A stretch of DNA of 64,000 nt from Fervidibacillus halotolerans (GTDB taxonomy: Bacteria > Bacillota > Bacilli > Bacillales > Caldibacillaceae): assembly GCF_026547205.1 (NCBI RefSeq), contig NZ_CP106877.1, positions 1,390,771 through 1,454,770 on the forward strand, read 5' to 3'. The position numbers were made by a program, and so were the translations under genes. The notes under the pieces are model-generated. The model saw nothing but the letters and a program-made list of their open reading frames with translations, was not told where the DNA came from and made no database searches. This document shows, in pieces, positions 18,211-27,004 of this stretch. How positions within the stretch are numbered: position 1 is the first letter of the stretch; each line of letters starts with the position of its first letter.

Positions 18211-19098
18211 CTATTCAATTCGAGATGATTGGATCATTCGGTTAAATTTAAATAGCTTCAATAAAACCCCAGTCAAAAGGATTGCAATGATGACTAGAAT
18301 GAGAGATAAGGCTGAACCGTAGCCGAATTCCAAATTTTTAAAGGCTTTATGGTAACTATAAAGTGGCCATACTTCACTTTCAAACACCGGTCCACCATCC
18401 GTTAATAATAAAATATATTCATAAGAAGTTAATAGGGATAGTAGTTGCCAAACAGTGACGAACATGATCGGCCATTTGATCGATGGTAAAATAATATCTT
18501 TGAACACAGACCATTCAGATGCACCGTCTACTTGAGCAGCTTTAAACAAATCCCTAGGAATGGACTGAATGGCGGAGGAAAAAATAATCATTCCAAAGGA
18601 TGCACCGACCATTCCGTTGACGAGGATAATCGCTGTCATCGGATGATCGATCAGCCATGCGATCGGATCGTTCGAAAAGAAAAAGGACGTTAAAGTGTTT
18701 AATAAACCGTATTCACTGGCATCAAAAATCCATAACCATAATAGAACATAGACGACTGGTGGTGTAATTCGAGGAAGCATCCATAATGCTCGGAAAAAGA
18801 GACCAGATTGTTCAAATGGAATATAATAGGATGACAATAATGCTAATAGTAGGGCAAAAAATACATTGATCAAAAGGGTAAATCCAACGTAAATAAACGT
18901 ATTGAATACTATTTGAGAAAAGTTTGGATCACTGACTATTTTTTCAAAGTTTTGCAAACCGATAAAATTCCATTCCATCGAATAATCCATATTTGTAAAG
19001 GCCATGATTGTCGTTATTACAACGGGAGTGACAAAAAATAACAAAACGAGTAGTAAAAATGGCGTAAGCATTAAGTAGGGTAGGACCCATTTTTTCAC
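18211..19098 (-). CDS. Sugar ABC transporter permease (MalF type)
   Basis: About 296 residues with six hydrophobic helices and the EAA-loop segment LFKAAQVDGASEWSVFKDII, which is near consensus. Forms the membrane channel with the MalG-type partner encoded next. I choose GTG 19098 (MKKWVLPYLML), since AAGGGG lies eight bases before it; a GTG 51 bases upstream is possible but has no good ribosome site. A strong hairpin (19172-19199) separates it from the binding-protein gene. Confidence 0.9.
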   Translation of the reverse strand: MKKWVLPYLMLTPFLLLVLLFFVTPVVITTIMAFTNMDYSMEWNFIGLQNFEKIVSDPNFSQIVFNTFIYVGFTLLINVFFALLLALLSSYYIPFEQSGLFFRALWMLPRITPPVVYVLLWLWIFDASEYGLLNTLTSFFFSNDPIAWLIDHPMTAIILVNGMVGASFGMIIFSSAIQSIPRDLFKAAQVDGASEWSVFKDIILPSIKWPIMFVTVWQLLSLLTSYEYILLLTDGGPVFESEVWPLYSYHKAFKNLEFGYGSALSLILVIIAILLTGVLLKLFKFNRMIQSSRIE

Positions 19099-19171
19099 CT
19101 TTTTCACCCCTTTTTCTTCGCTCTTCCTTTTCCCAAGTAAAGAACACACCCTTTACGAACGTACGAAATAA

Positions 19172-19199
19172 ATCTCCACCCGTCGAGGCAGGTGGAGAT
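19172..19199 (-). promoter_or_regulatory. Intercistronic hairpin between binding-protein and permease genes
   Basis: Perfect nine-pair stem ATCTCCACC/GGTGGAGAT with a ten-base loop, just behind the stop of the solute-binding protein. The minus-strand continuation (TTATTTCG) is only weakly U-rich, so it likely acts as a partial terminator or mRNA stabiliser that makes the binding protein more abundant than the permeases, as in other importer operons. The function is inferred. Confidence 0.65.
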
Positions 19200-19204
19200 C
19201 TCTT

Positions 19205-20572
19205 TTACTTAATGATGATCGTATCTCCAAGATCGTTTTGAATTTGCACTTCCATATCCTTTAAAGCCTCTTCTGGTGTTTTCTTACCAATTTCTACACT
19301 TTGAATCGCATTAAAGTATGCATCACCGTATTTGTTAAAATCTGCATGATTCGGTAAAAAGGTCGTATAATCGAGCATATACGTAATTTGGCTTAAAAAC
19401 TCATCGTTTTTAAACTGTTCGACTTCAGAACCCCGCTCATGAATCGGTAAATGGAATGTTTCCACCGAATGTTTTGCTTGATATTCCGGTTTAGCGACAA
19501 GTTCTAATAAACGGATCACGAGATCAGGATGTACCGTTTGAGACGAAACGGTATGCACAATCGGATGGGATAACGTCATTGGCGTTCCACCCTTCTCAGT
19601 TGCTGGAACGAGGGTAAATCCAAAGTTTTCCATTAAGTAGTCAAATTCTGCACCTTGATCCATATAGTTGAATATATTCCAAATACCCCCGTACCAGAAA
19701 AGGGCTTTCCCATCGATCATCATTTGGTGAACATTTTTCCACTCCATTGAAGTCATCGACTCGGGAGTAACCTTTTCCTTTTGCGTTAATGATTCAAAAT
19801 AACGAAGGCTCTCTAGAATTGCTTCTTTATCAAAGACAAGCTTATCCTCTTTAGGATCGTACAGTTGTGCTCCGAAATTTTTTGCAATCATATGAAATTC
19901 AGGTCCGTTTACCGGTCGATGTAAAATTCCCCATTGAACGAGACCTTGATCTATCGCTTCCTTTGCCACGCGTGTCATATCATCGACGGTAAATTCACCG
20001 TTTTTCACTTTTTCCGGCAAGGATTCAATTTCTTCATCTGTCCATCCTAATTGTTTTAAAACATCTTTCCGATAAAAAATCGGTCTAGCTTCCGTATCTT
20101 GCAATGCTCCCCAAATATGGCCATTCCAAGTGACAGATTCCCATAAAGTTGGATAAACATCCCTATATGCTTCAGAATCTTTCAATTCATCTAACGGTAA
20201 AATATAATCTCCCTTAGCTAGCCAAGCGATATCTTCATGACCTGTCAAAAAAATATCCGGTTCGTTTTTCGATTTGAACGCTAGGATAAACTGCCTTCGA
20301 TACTCTTCCCAACTTCCATCAAAGGAACTCGTTTCTAATTTTACTTGGATTTTTTTATTTTCAGCTTTTAATTGTTCATTTAATTCCTTTGCTGCTTCCT
20401 CTAAATTTTGGATACGTGTTTGTTCATCACCAAAGGTTTGTGCACGAATCGTAATCACTTGGTCACCAGCCTCATTAGTTGAAGAAGTTTCTTGGCGATT
20501 GTTACACCCGGAAATGATTAACAACAAAATGACCATTACCGAAATGAAACGACGCCTAAACATATCGATCAT
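19205..20572 (-). CDS. Extracellular sugar-binding lipoprotein (CUT1 family)
   Basis: 455 residues. N-terminal lipoprotein signal ending IISGC, so Cys23 is the lipidation site (numbering from ATG 20572). The mature part is a family 1 solute-binding protein fold with typical segments such as FLTGHEDIAWLAKGDYILPL, and MMIDGKALFWYGG. First gene of a four-gene importer operon (binding protein, MalF, MalG, ATPase). The start is ambiguous between 20572 and 20563, both behind GGAGGAGG. No glycosidase or regulator gene is adjacent, so the substrate is unknown. The cluster is absent from this position in B. subtilis 168. Confidence 0.9.
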   Translation of the reverse strand: MIDMFRRRFISVMVILLLIISGCNNRQETSSTNEAGDQVITIRAQTFGDEQTRIQNLEEAAKELNEQLKAENKKIQVKLETSSFDGSWEEYRRQFILAFKSKNEPDIFLTGHEDIAWLAKGDYILPLDELKDSEAYRDVYPTLWESVTWNGHIWGALQDTEARPIFYRKDVLKQLGWTDEEIESLPEKVKNGEFTVDDMTRVAKEAIDQGLVQWGILHRPVNGPEFHMIAKNFGAQLYDPKEDKLVFDKEAILESLRYFESLTQKEKVTPESMTSMEWKNVHQMMIDGKALFWYGGIWNIFNYMDQGAEFDYLMENFGFTLVPATEKGGTPMTLSHPIVHTVSSQTVHPDLVIRLLELVAKPEYQAKHSVETFHLPIHERGSEVEQFKNDEFLSQITYMLDYTTFLPNHADFNKYGDAYFNAIQSVEIGKKTPEEALKDMEVQIQNDLGDTIIIK

Positions 20573-20607
20573 CAACCTCCTCCGATTTTTTTCATGCTTG
20601 ATTATTA

Positions 20608-20637
20608 TGTGAAAATTATTTTGTAGACTGTTTCACA
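20608..20637. promoter_or_regulatory. Inverted repeat / cre-like site upstream of the sugar transporter
   Basis: TGTGAAA (20608-20614) and TTTCACA (20631-20637) form a perfect 7-bp inverted repeat with 16 bases between, about 40-60 bases upstream of the binding-protein start. The right half overlaps a 14-mer (20622-20635) that agrees with the CcpA cre consensus at 9 of 11 conserved positions. Either could be the operator of this operon; not proven. Confidence 0.4.
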
Positions 20638-20934
20638 GCACATTTTCAAAAATCGAAGTCTCTCGGTCTTAATCAATCGACTGAAGGACCAACGAAGATT
20701 TATTCAATTAATCGATTGGAATAATATAAGAATGAAATGTTTCGTTAAATAGGAGAATAGAAGTGTACGTAAAACAAATGAATCGTTTTACATACTTCAA
20801 TGAAAATTGTGGAATCAATACAAAAGCTAAAGCGGAGATAACTGAATCAATTGATGAAATGATGAGTAATGGTAACGCATAAACATCACCTTCATTTGTA
20901 ATTTTTTCCATACATGAAAAAGACAATATAAAGA

Positions 20935-20957
20935 AACCTTAACGAATAGTTAAGGTT
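20935..20957. promoter_or_regulatory. Nine-pair hairpin of unclear role
   Basis: AACCTTAAC and GTTAAGGTT separated by GAATA. The minus-strand continuation (TCTTTATATTGTC) is only moderately U-rich. It may be a remnant terminator or an operator. Confidence 0.4.
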
Positions 20958-21148
20958 CATCTAAACTTGCACTTTTTATCGAAACATCAAATACTAGGAA
21001 GATTTAGAATCAATTTACAATGATAATCTCTGATAAAATAATATAGCTGATCAAAATAAATGTCAAGAAAAGCAACTTTATAGCGATCGATTCATTTAAG
21101 TAAAAGGAATTTAGTACAAACGAATATTTTTCTTACCCCATGATTTCT

Positions 21149-21157
21149 TGGTATGAT
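21149..21157 (+). promoter_or_regulatory. Extended -10 promoter candidate for asparaginase
   Basis: TGGTATGAT fits TGnTATAAT at all but one position, 55 bases before the ansA start. No good -35 is seen, as allowed for extended -10 promoters. Confidence 0.4.
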
Positions 21158-21211
21158 GGAGTTAAGGTTCGATTCTAATTGTCAATGAAGTTTTTAAAAG
21201 GTGGTGTCGCG

Positions 21212-22180
21212 ATGAAACGAATTTTAGTGCTGCATACAGGTGGAACGATTTCTATGTATGAGGATGAGAAAACTGGGGCTGTTAAACCCTTTGATCAAAA
21301 TCCGTTAATCGAAAAAACGAAGGAAATATCTTCTTTAGCTGAATTAATCGTGGAGTCCCCCTTTCATTTGCCATCACCCCATATAACACCGAAAGAAATG
21401 TTGATTTTAAAGGAACGGATCGATTTCCATTTGAAAAATAACGATATTGATGGCGTTGTTATTACCCACGGAACGGATACGTTGGAAGAAACAGCCTATT
21501 TTTTGGAATTGACGGTAAATACCGATAAACCGATTATTTTAACCGGCGCCATGCGTTCTTCAAATGAAGTCGGGGCAGATGGACTGTATAATTTTTTGAC
21601 TTCCGTTCGAACAGCGATCCAAGATCATGCAGCAAAAAAGGGCGTTTTAGTCGTTATGAATGATGAGATTCATACGGCAAAAAACGTAACGAAGACCCAT
21701 ACGAGTAACGTATCCACCTTCCAATCTCCCCAACTCGGTCCGATCGGAATCATTACGAAAAAGGAGATCCTTTTCTACCACGAACCGATTCGGGAACGGA
21801 AACTACCTGTCCAAAATTTGTCAAAAAAGGTAGAATTAATAAAAGCTTATGCGGGAATGGACGGCTTTTTGTTCGATATTTTAAGTGAAAGAAAAATCGA
21901 TGGTCTCGTCATCGAAGCTTTAGGGCAAGGAAATTTACCTCCTCGTTGTTTGCCCAGTTTACAAAAATTATTAGATCAAAAAATTCCTGTCGTTTTAGTA
22001 TCCCGCTGTTTCAACGGCATCGTGGAAGATATTTACGCCTATGTGGGCGGTGGTGCCCAGTTGAAAAAAATGGGTGTTATATTTTCCAATGGGCTAAACG
22101 GACAAAAGGCACGGTTGAAATTACAAATTATTTTAGAAACTACATCGGATCGAAAGGAAATCGATCGTCTCTTTCAGTGA
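21212..22180 (+). CDS. ansA: L-asparaginase (type I, AnsA-like)
   Basis: Hydrolyses L-asparagine to aspartate and ammonia. 322 residues without a signal peptide, hence cytoplasmic. Catalytic threonines are in both signature motifs: HTGGTISM (T12) and ITHGTDTLEE (T88 with D89), and the conserved lysine region TGAMRSSNEVGADGLYN follows. Start ATG 21212 is seven bases from AAAGGTGG; an upstream in-frame ATG (21185) has no ribosome site. Shares a terminator with the convergent ypdA gene. Next to gudB, it fits nitrogen catabolism. Confidence 0.95.
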   Translation: MKRILVLHTGGTISMYEDEKTGAVKPFDQNPLIEKTKEISSLAELIVESPFHLPSPHITPKEMLILKERIDFHLKNNDIDGVVITHGTDTLEETAYFLELTVNTDKPIILTGAMRSSNEVGADGLYNFLTSVRTAIQDHAAKKGVLVVMNDEIHTAKNVTKTHTSNVSTFQSPQLGPIGIITKKEILFYHEPIRERKLPVQNLSKKVELIKAYAGMDGFLFDILSERKIDGLVIEALGQGNLPPRCLPSLQKLLDQKIPVVLVSRCFNGIVEDIYAYVGGGAQLKKMGVIFSNGLNGQKARLKLQIILETTSDRKEIDRLFQ

Positions 22181-22204
22181 AGTGAGACGGAATCCCGCCT
22201 AATG

Positions 22205-22236
22205 AAGATGCCGGATAACTCAACCGGCATCTTTTT
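22205..22236. terminator. Bidirectional terminator between ansA and ypdA
   Basis: Perfect stem GATGCCGG/CCGGCATC with a nine-base loop, T-run on the plus side; the ypdA TGA stop codon lies in the loop. Confidence 0.85.
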
Positions 22237-23194
22237 CCTTCGAAATGGCTTTTGCAATCCGTTCCCCGTGGAAACGACCATTTTCAATAAATATTTCATT
22301 GGCATTATTCCCGGCAGCAATAACCCCTGCAATGAAAATCCCGGGAACATTCGTCTCCATCGTATCCGGATTATATTTCGGTCGCCCCGTTTCTTGTTCA
22401 ATTTCCACACCGATTTTTTGTAAAAAACGATGGTCCGGGCGATAACCTGTCATCGCAAAAACGAAATCATTTTTCCTTTCAAACACTTTTCCGTCCTTTT
22501 CATAAATGATGGTCGATTCGGTTATTTCCTTAATATGAGCATTAAAAACCATCTCGATTTGTCCGTTTTTAACGAGGGATTGAAATTCAGGCAACACCCA
22601 TGGTTTGATATGGTCCGAATAGTCGGACCCTCGGTAGTAGACCGTCACCCTTGCCTCCGCCTTTACTAATTCAATTGCGGCATCAACGCTTGAGTTTTTC
22701 CCTCCGATTACGGCTACATCCATATCATAAAAGGGATGGGCCTCTTTAAAATAATGACTCACTTTCGGCAAATGTTCCCCTGGTATATTTAAATAATTCG
22801 GATGATCGTAATACCCTGTTGCAATAACCACATAATTTGTCTCATACGTATCCTTCGTAGTCTGAACGATCAACCGATGATCCCCTTGCCGCTTCACATC
22901 CAAAACTTCTTCGTATTTTTGAATTCGGATGTTTTTTAGCCTGGCCACTTCCCGATAGTAGGCGAGCGCCTGATTCCGCTTCGGTTTCCGATTTTCCGTA
23001 ATAAACGGTACTCCCCCGATCTCCAACCGATCGCTCGTACTAAAAAATGTTTGATGGGTTGGAAATCGATATAATGTATGAACGATGTTTTCCTTTTCAA
23101 TCACTTGGGGGTCGATGCCGATTTCCTTTAAAGCGATTGCAGAAGCTAAGCCACACGGCCCTGCACCGACGATAATACAATCCTCTTTTCGCAT
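22220..23194 (-). CDS. ypdA: Bacillithiol disulfide reductase YpdA (Bdr)
   Basis: Flavoprotein that reduces oxidised bacillithiol (BSSB) with NADPH in the cytoplasm. 324 residues. N-terminal FAD-binding GAGPCG at 10-15, second Rossmann motif in VAVIGGKNSSVDAAIELV, and the GYRPDHRFL/TNVPGIFIAGVIAAG region near the C-terminus that is typical for the family. Start ATG behind AAGGAGGG. Located upstream of the gudB terminator in the ypdA-gudB order of B. subtilis. The last codons overlap the shared terminator. Confidence 0.95.
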   Translation of the reverse strand: MRKEDCIIVGAGPCGLASAIALKEIGIDPQVIEKENIVHTLYRFPTHQTFFSTSDRLEIGGVPFITENRKPKRNQALAYYREVARLKNIRIQKYEEVLDVKRQGDHRLIVQTTKDTYETNYVVIATGYYDHPNYLNIPGEHLPKVSHYFKEAHPFYDMDVAVIGGKNSSVDAAIELVKAEARVTVYYRGSDYSDHIKPWVLPEFQSLVKNGQIEMVFNAHIKEITESTIIYEKDGKVFERKNDFVFAMTGYRPDHRFLQKIGVEIEQETGRPKYNPDTMETNVPGIFIAGVIAAGNNANEIFIENGRFHGERIAKAISKEKDAG

Positions 23195-23238
23195 CTTTTC
23201 CCTCCTTAAAGTATTTTTCGATGGAATGAAGAAATGGT

Positions 23239-23269
23239 AAAAAAATCTCCTATCAAAAAAAGATAGGAG
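23239..23269 (-). terminator. Terminator of gudB
   Basis: Perfect eight-pair stem CTCCTATC/GATAGGAG with a seven-base loop, then ATTTTTTT on the minus strand. Confidence 0.85.
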
Positions 23270-23312
23270 CGTCCTTAAATTTTATGCAATTCAAAAAAGA
23301 CTTGGTCCTTTT

Positions 23313-24590
23313 TTATACCCAACCTCGGAAACGACAAGCTTCAGCCATTTTTCGAACGCCGACCATATAGGCTGCTAAGCGCATATCTACTTTTCTCGTT
23401 ACCGCAGTTTGATAGACATTATTGAATGCATCTACCATTATTTTTTCTAAACGTTTTTCAACTTCTTCTTCCGTCCAATAAAATCCTTGATTGTTTTGCA
23501 CCCATTCAAAATAGGAAACGGTCACGCCTCCCGAGGATGCTAAAACGTCAGGAACTAATAATATTCCTCGATCGGTTAAAATTTTCGTCGCTTCAATCGT
23601 CGTTGGACCATTGGCAGCTTCAACGACAATTTTCGCTTTTATATTATGGGCGTTTTCTTCCGTAATTTGGTTTTCAATCGCCGCTGGAACGAGTATATCA
23701 CAATCCAATTCCAATAATTCCTTATTCGTTATCGTATTTTTAAACAGATTCGTCACCGTTCCGAAACTATCCCTACGATCAAGCAAATAGTCGATATCCA
23801 ATCCTTCTTCATCATATAAAGCACCGTAGGCATCGGAAATACCAATGACTTTCGCCCCAGCATCATACATAAACTTCGCCAAAAATCCACCAGCATTTCC
23901 AAATCCTTGAATCACGACGCGGGCACCTTTCAAATCGATGTTCCGCTTTTTCGCTGCTTCACGGATGCAAATCGTTACACCCTTTGCTGTCGCCGAATCC
24001 CGACCGTGGGAACCACCTAAAACTAAAGGTTTTCCCGTAATAAACCCCGGTGAATTAATGGAATCCAGTCGACTATACTCATCATACATCCACGCCATAA
24101 TTTGTGAATTTGTAAATACATCTGGAGCAGGAATATCCTTCGTTGGACCGACAATTTGACTAATTGCTCGCACATATTCCCGACTCAATCTTTCCAATTC
24201 TCGAAAAGACATCGTTCTTGGATCGCAAACAATTCCACCCTTTGCACCTCCATAAGGAAGATCGACAATGCCACATTTTAAACTCATCCAAATAGAAAGG
24301 GCTTTCACTTCATTTTCAGTTACATCAGGGTGAAAACGGATTCCACCTTTCGTCGGACCGACAGCATCGTTATGTTGGGCCCGATATCCTTTAAACACTT
24401 TCGTCGTCCCATCATCCATTTTGACAGGAATTTTCACCGTAAGCACCCGTAATGGTTCCTTCAATAATTCGTACACATCATCTGAAAAACCGAGTTTTTC
24501 AAGCGCCTCTCGAATGATGAATTGGGTGGATTTTAATAGGTCATGTTTGTCATCACTATTTATGCTTTCTGTACCCCTTTGGGTGACCAT
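23313..24590 (-). CDS. gudB: NAD-specific glutamate dehydrogenase
   Basis: Oxidatively deaminates glutamate to 2-oxoglutarate and ammonia. 425 residues with PYGGAKGGI carrying the catalytic lysine, FTNSQIMAWM, GKPLVLGGS, and the NAD-binding GFGNAGGFLAKF. The segment corresponding to the duplicated codons that inactivate gudB in B. subtilis 168 (around VKALSIW) has a single copy here, so the enzyme should be active. Start ATG 24590 is seven bases from AGGAGG; a further upstream start is unlikely. A 25-bp tandem duplication lies about 100 bases upstream. Confidence 0.96.
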   Translation of the reverse strand: MVTQRGTESINSDDKHDLLKSTQFIIREALEKLGFSDDVYELLKEPLRVLTVKIPVKMDDGTTKVFKGYRAQHNDAVGPTKGGIRFHPDVTENEVKALSIWMSLKCGIVDLPYGGAKGGIVCDPRTMSFRELERLSREYVRAISQIVGPTKDIPAPDVFTNSQIMAWMYDEYSRLDSINSPGFITGKPLVLGGSHGRDSATAKGVTICIREAAKKRNIDLKGARVVIQGFGNAGGFLAKFMYDAGAKVIGISDAYGALYDEEGLDIDYLLDRRDSFGTVTNLFKNTITNKELLELDCDILVPAAIENQITEENAHNIKAKIVVEAANGPTTIEATKILTDRGILLVPDVLASSGGVTVSYFEWVQNNQGFYWTEEEVEKRLEKIMVDAFNNVYQTAVTRKVDMRLAAYMVGVRKMAEACRFRGWV

Positions 24591-24690
24591 TTGGAAACCT
24601 CCTAATATTCTTTCAACAATATTCACTACTCATGACCTAGTATACACCGAATCCATTATAATGCAAGGAAAAAAATAAGATTTTTCAATT

Positions 24691-24740
24691 ATTTTGTATT
24701 GAAAAGTATATATTTATTTTGTATTGAAAAGTATATATTC
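24691..24740. repeat. 25-bp tandem duplication upstream of gudB
   Basis: The unit starting ATTTTGTATTGAAAAG occurs at 24691-24715 and 24716-24740, identical in 24 of 25 positions. Each copy carries TATACT on the minus strand, so the duplication may have doubled a -10-like element of the gudB promoter region. Confidence 0.9.
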
Positions 24741-24770
24741 AACTACAAATATTTCACGGTCGAATGCTTG

Positions 24771-24797
24771 AAAAAAGAGTGCCTGAACGGACACTCT
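24771..24797 (-). terminator. Terminator of mecB
   Basis: AGAGTG/CACTCT stem with an inner CC/GG, then TTTTTTC on the minus strand, at the stop codon of the gene. Confidence 0.75.
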
Positions 24798-25362
24798 ACA
24801 TTTTATGAAAATACCGATTCAATTGGGAAACTGCCCGTCCACCGATGAGTTTTTTCCCCCGGCTATACATCTGGGCCATCGTCTGAATAGCAGGCTCTCC
24901 GTATTCGGTGAAAATCGCCTCCAATTTTTCATATTCATCTTGGCAACGGACAGGGAAAATAAAGTGATAACGACCTTCGTAAAAAAACAAATCCCCTTCC
25001 GAATAATCTGGATACAATCGATTTGCTAGCTGTATGATATTTTCCACATCCTCGAAACAAAAATGGATATCGTCCATCCCGTCATCTAGCTCATCCCAAT
25101 CGGATTCAAAATCGTCCTCTTCCTCCGATTTGATCGTCATAACAAAAACTTCGTCTTGTTTTTGGACGATTTCAATATCGATGGATATCGTTTCACTCCT
25201 AAAGATTTTTAAATCGTCTTTTATATTCGAAATCAAATCGATTAAGAAATGTTCCCATTCAACGGACCAAATGTCTCCATTCGGAGATAAACCGTACTGT
25301 TCCAATTCATTGATCGACAAAAAAATATGAATTTGTTTTTCTCCTGCCCGTTCCAATCGCAT
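24796..25362 (-). CDS. mecB: MecA-family adaptor protein (MecB/YpbH)
   Basis: 188-residue adaptor expected to deliver substrates to ClpC-ClpP. N-terminal MRLERAGEKQIHIFLS fits the target-binding domain; a strongly acidic linker (SEEEDDFESDWDELDDGMDD) is followed by a C-terminal MecA fold that includes YEGRYHFIFPV. Position between gudB and ypbF corresponds to B. subtilis YpbH (MecB) rather than MecA, which lies elsewhere. Two adjacent ATGs behind GGGAG (25365, 25362); the second is chosen. ypbG, which lies next in B. subtilis, is absent. Confidence 0.88.
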   Translation of the reverse strand: MRLERAGEKQIHIFLSINELEQYGLSPNGDIWSVEWEHFLIDLISNIKDDLKIFRSETISIDIEIVQKQDEVFVMTIKSEEEDDFESDWDELDDGMDDIHFCFEDVENIIQLANRLYPDYSEGDLFFYEGRYHFIFPVRCQDEYEKLEAIFTEYGEPAIQTMAQMYSRGKKLIGGRAVSQLNRYFHKM

Positions 25363-25557
25363 CATTCCTGCTCCCTTCAATACGCATCAGTTTACCTCAT
25401 ATTATGATGGAAAGGGTGTAATCGTTCATCTTGCGAAAAATGTATCAATCCTTCTCCTTCTCGAATAAAGGGGCGATCATGTGGATCTTACAAAGGCAAA
25501 CAAGGGGAAGACGTTCAGAAAATTTCCCACTTTATGGAACGGAAAAAGTGGATTTTT

Positions 25558-26016
25558 CTATTTACTTTCATAGAATAAATTAATATCATACCTTTCCTTC
25601 ATCATTTGAAATACGATATGCCGTTTTTCCCATGCTTCACCCTTCCCCCATAGATCATTACTTTTATCGATAATCTCGCATCGTAGAGCATGGTATTCAC
25701 TTTCCAATTTATCCACCTTTTCTTTCAATACATTCATATAGGCATATAACCCGATCGACAAAAGAAGGAGGTGGGTATTCCCCGGCCAATTGATAAAGGC
25801 GGAAACCATGGCAGAAAATGAATTCGCATGTGGAAAAATGATTTTAAATGCTAAAAAAGATAAGTAAAGGAAAATTATGATCATCGTCATCCACATGAAT
25901 AGGAGATGGAATTGACGGTGCCGATCGAATTTTCTTTTTTTATTCACAAGACTCTGTAACATTTGTTTCGTTGCTTCATCGGTCCATTCTCCTAAATTTT
26001 TAATCGCCTCGTCCAT
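25558..26016 (-). CDS. ypbF: YpbF-like membrane protein (DUF2663)
   Basis: 152 residues with two transmembrane helices (about 38-60 and 78-94) flanked by charged helices; the C-terminal part (EKVDKLESEYHALRCEIIDKS) looks coiled-coil. Size and place match B. subtilis YpbF (DUF2663), with no known function. Start ATG 26016 with AGGAGG eleven bases upstream. A CCACTTT/AAAGTGG hairpin follows the stop at 25527-25551. Confidence 0.8.
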   Translation of the reverse strand: MDEAIKNLGEWTDEATKQMLQSLVNKKRKFDRHRQFHLLFMWMTMIIIFLYLSFLAFKIIFPHANSFSAMVSAFINWPGNTHLLLLSIGLYAYMNVLKEKVDKLESEYHALRCEIIDKSNDLWGKGEAWEKRHIVFQMMKERYDINLFYESK

Positions 26017-26091
26017 CCTTATTTTTTCCTCCTGTTTTTCAATTACGGTCTTCCTTTACTCAATGATATGGCCCGTCCGAACTATTTATGA

Positions 26092-26397
26092 TTACTTTTC
26101 ATCTTCAAACTCCACATGGTCAAATACCGGTTCCTTTTGATCGGGAATCGTCGGAGAATCCTGTGAAATTTCTTGTAAGTAAAAAATAATCGTTGCAATA
26201 ATGATCGGAAGTAAGAGAAAAATTGCGACGAGAATTTTGATAATCGGGTATTTCATCTTTTTCCTTTTTCTACTTCTTCTTTGTCTTTTCTTTTTACTTT
26301 GATGATATTCCCTTCTCGGTGGCAAATGGGAGGCAAACCCTTCTTCCTTTAGTTCATTTCCACGTAAAGTATCTGTATGATCCCCCTGCACCGTCAT
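26092..26397 (-). CDS. ypbE: Short YpbE-like membrane protein lacking LysM
   Basis: About 101 residues: a charged cytoplasmic N-terminus, a very basic stretch (SKKKRQRRSRKRKK), one transmembrane helix and about 30 external residues. Place and N-terminal layout fit B. subtilis YpbE, but that protein has about 240 residues with a C-terminal LysM domain, which is absent here. No LysM remnant or frameshift is seen after the stop at 26092. The start is uncertain: ATG 26397 (MTVQGDH) or ATG 26442, which overlaps the upstream gene; neither has a perfect ribosome site. Confidence 0.6.
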   Translation of the reverse strand: MTVQGDHTDTLRGNELKEEGFASHLPPRREYHQSKKKRQRRSRKRKKMKYPIIKILVAIFLLLPIIIATIIFYLQEISQDSPTIPDQKEPVFDHVEFEDEK

Positions 26398-26410
26398 CGC
26401 CTTCTTTCCA

Positions 26411-27004
26411 TTAACACCTTTTTTTATTATTTTTTGAAGCAATGATGAAACCTAATGTACAATCAATGAAAAAATGCATACTAACCGTTACAGCTAAATT
26501 TTCTGTCAAGTGAAAAATGATTCCAATGACAAAACTTAAAATGACCACGTTTAAAAATAAAAAGGGACGAAATAAATACCGATAATGAACGAAAGCAAAG
26601 ATTAGACTCGCAACGACTAAACCGAAGGCCATCTGCAAAATGCCGCGGAATAACAATTCTTCCCCGAAAGCAACGAGTAAGGTCATCAAAATGATCTGCC
26701 AACCTTTTCGATTCGAAAACAATCGTTCGTTTATTCCCCCATCATCGTATAAGGATTTGGGGAGAAACTTCATAAAAAGCAAATCTAGGGATACAACAAG
26801 AAATGCAACTCCAGCCCCTATCGTTATAATTTTTCGGTCGTACCAATCAAATAAAGAAAAGGGATAAAACCAATTTCCGAAAAGGAAGCGGGCCAATATG
26901 AGTCCGATTAAAAGAATTAACAGCTGGGTTATGTAAAAGTTCAATAACAATTCCCGATCTGAAAGTTTAGCAACGATTTCCTTCTGGCGATTTTTCAATG
27001 TCAT
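26411..27004 (-). CDS. ypbD: CPBP-family intramembrane metalloprotease (YpbD)
   Basis: About 197 residues with six or seven transmembrane helices. CPBP (Abi/Rce1-like) motifs are present: EELLFRG in the catalytic helix and FAFVHYRY as second motif. Family members cleave or modify membrane proteins, but the substrate here is unknown. It overlaps the end of recS by up to 38 bases. ATG 27004 lies too near its AAGGGG; TTG 26998 would be better spaced, so the start is open by two codons. Confidence 0.85.
   Translation of the reverse strand: MTLKNRQKEIVAKLSDRELLLNFYITQLLILLIGLILARFLFGNWFYPFSLFDWYDRKIITIGAGVAFLVVSLDLLFMKFLPKSLYDDGGINERLFSNRKGWQIILMTLLVAFGEELLFRGILQMAFGLVVASLIFAFVHYRYLFRPFLFLNVVILSFVIGIIFHLTENLAVTVSMHFFIDCTLGFIIASKNNKKRC

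Larger units (their letters stand above)
20573..21211. other. Intergenic region between the ABC operon and ansA (divergent promoters)
   Basis: Holds the promoter regions of two divergent units. Recognisable: the TGTGAAA/TTTCACA inverted repeat (20608-20637), a nine-pair hairpin (20935-20957) and an extended -10 promoter near 21149-21157. A 72-codon open frame on the minus strand (20708-20926) lacks a ribosome site and is not called. Confidence 0.5.

Noticed and set aside
20708..20926. 72-codon minus-strand open frame
   Set aside because: Starts with TTG without a ribosome site, sits behind a hairpin, and resembles no family; likely chance in AT-rich DNA.
24691..24740. Tandem repeat as part of a longer array
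   Set aside because: Only two units are present.
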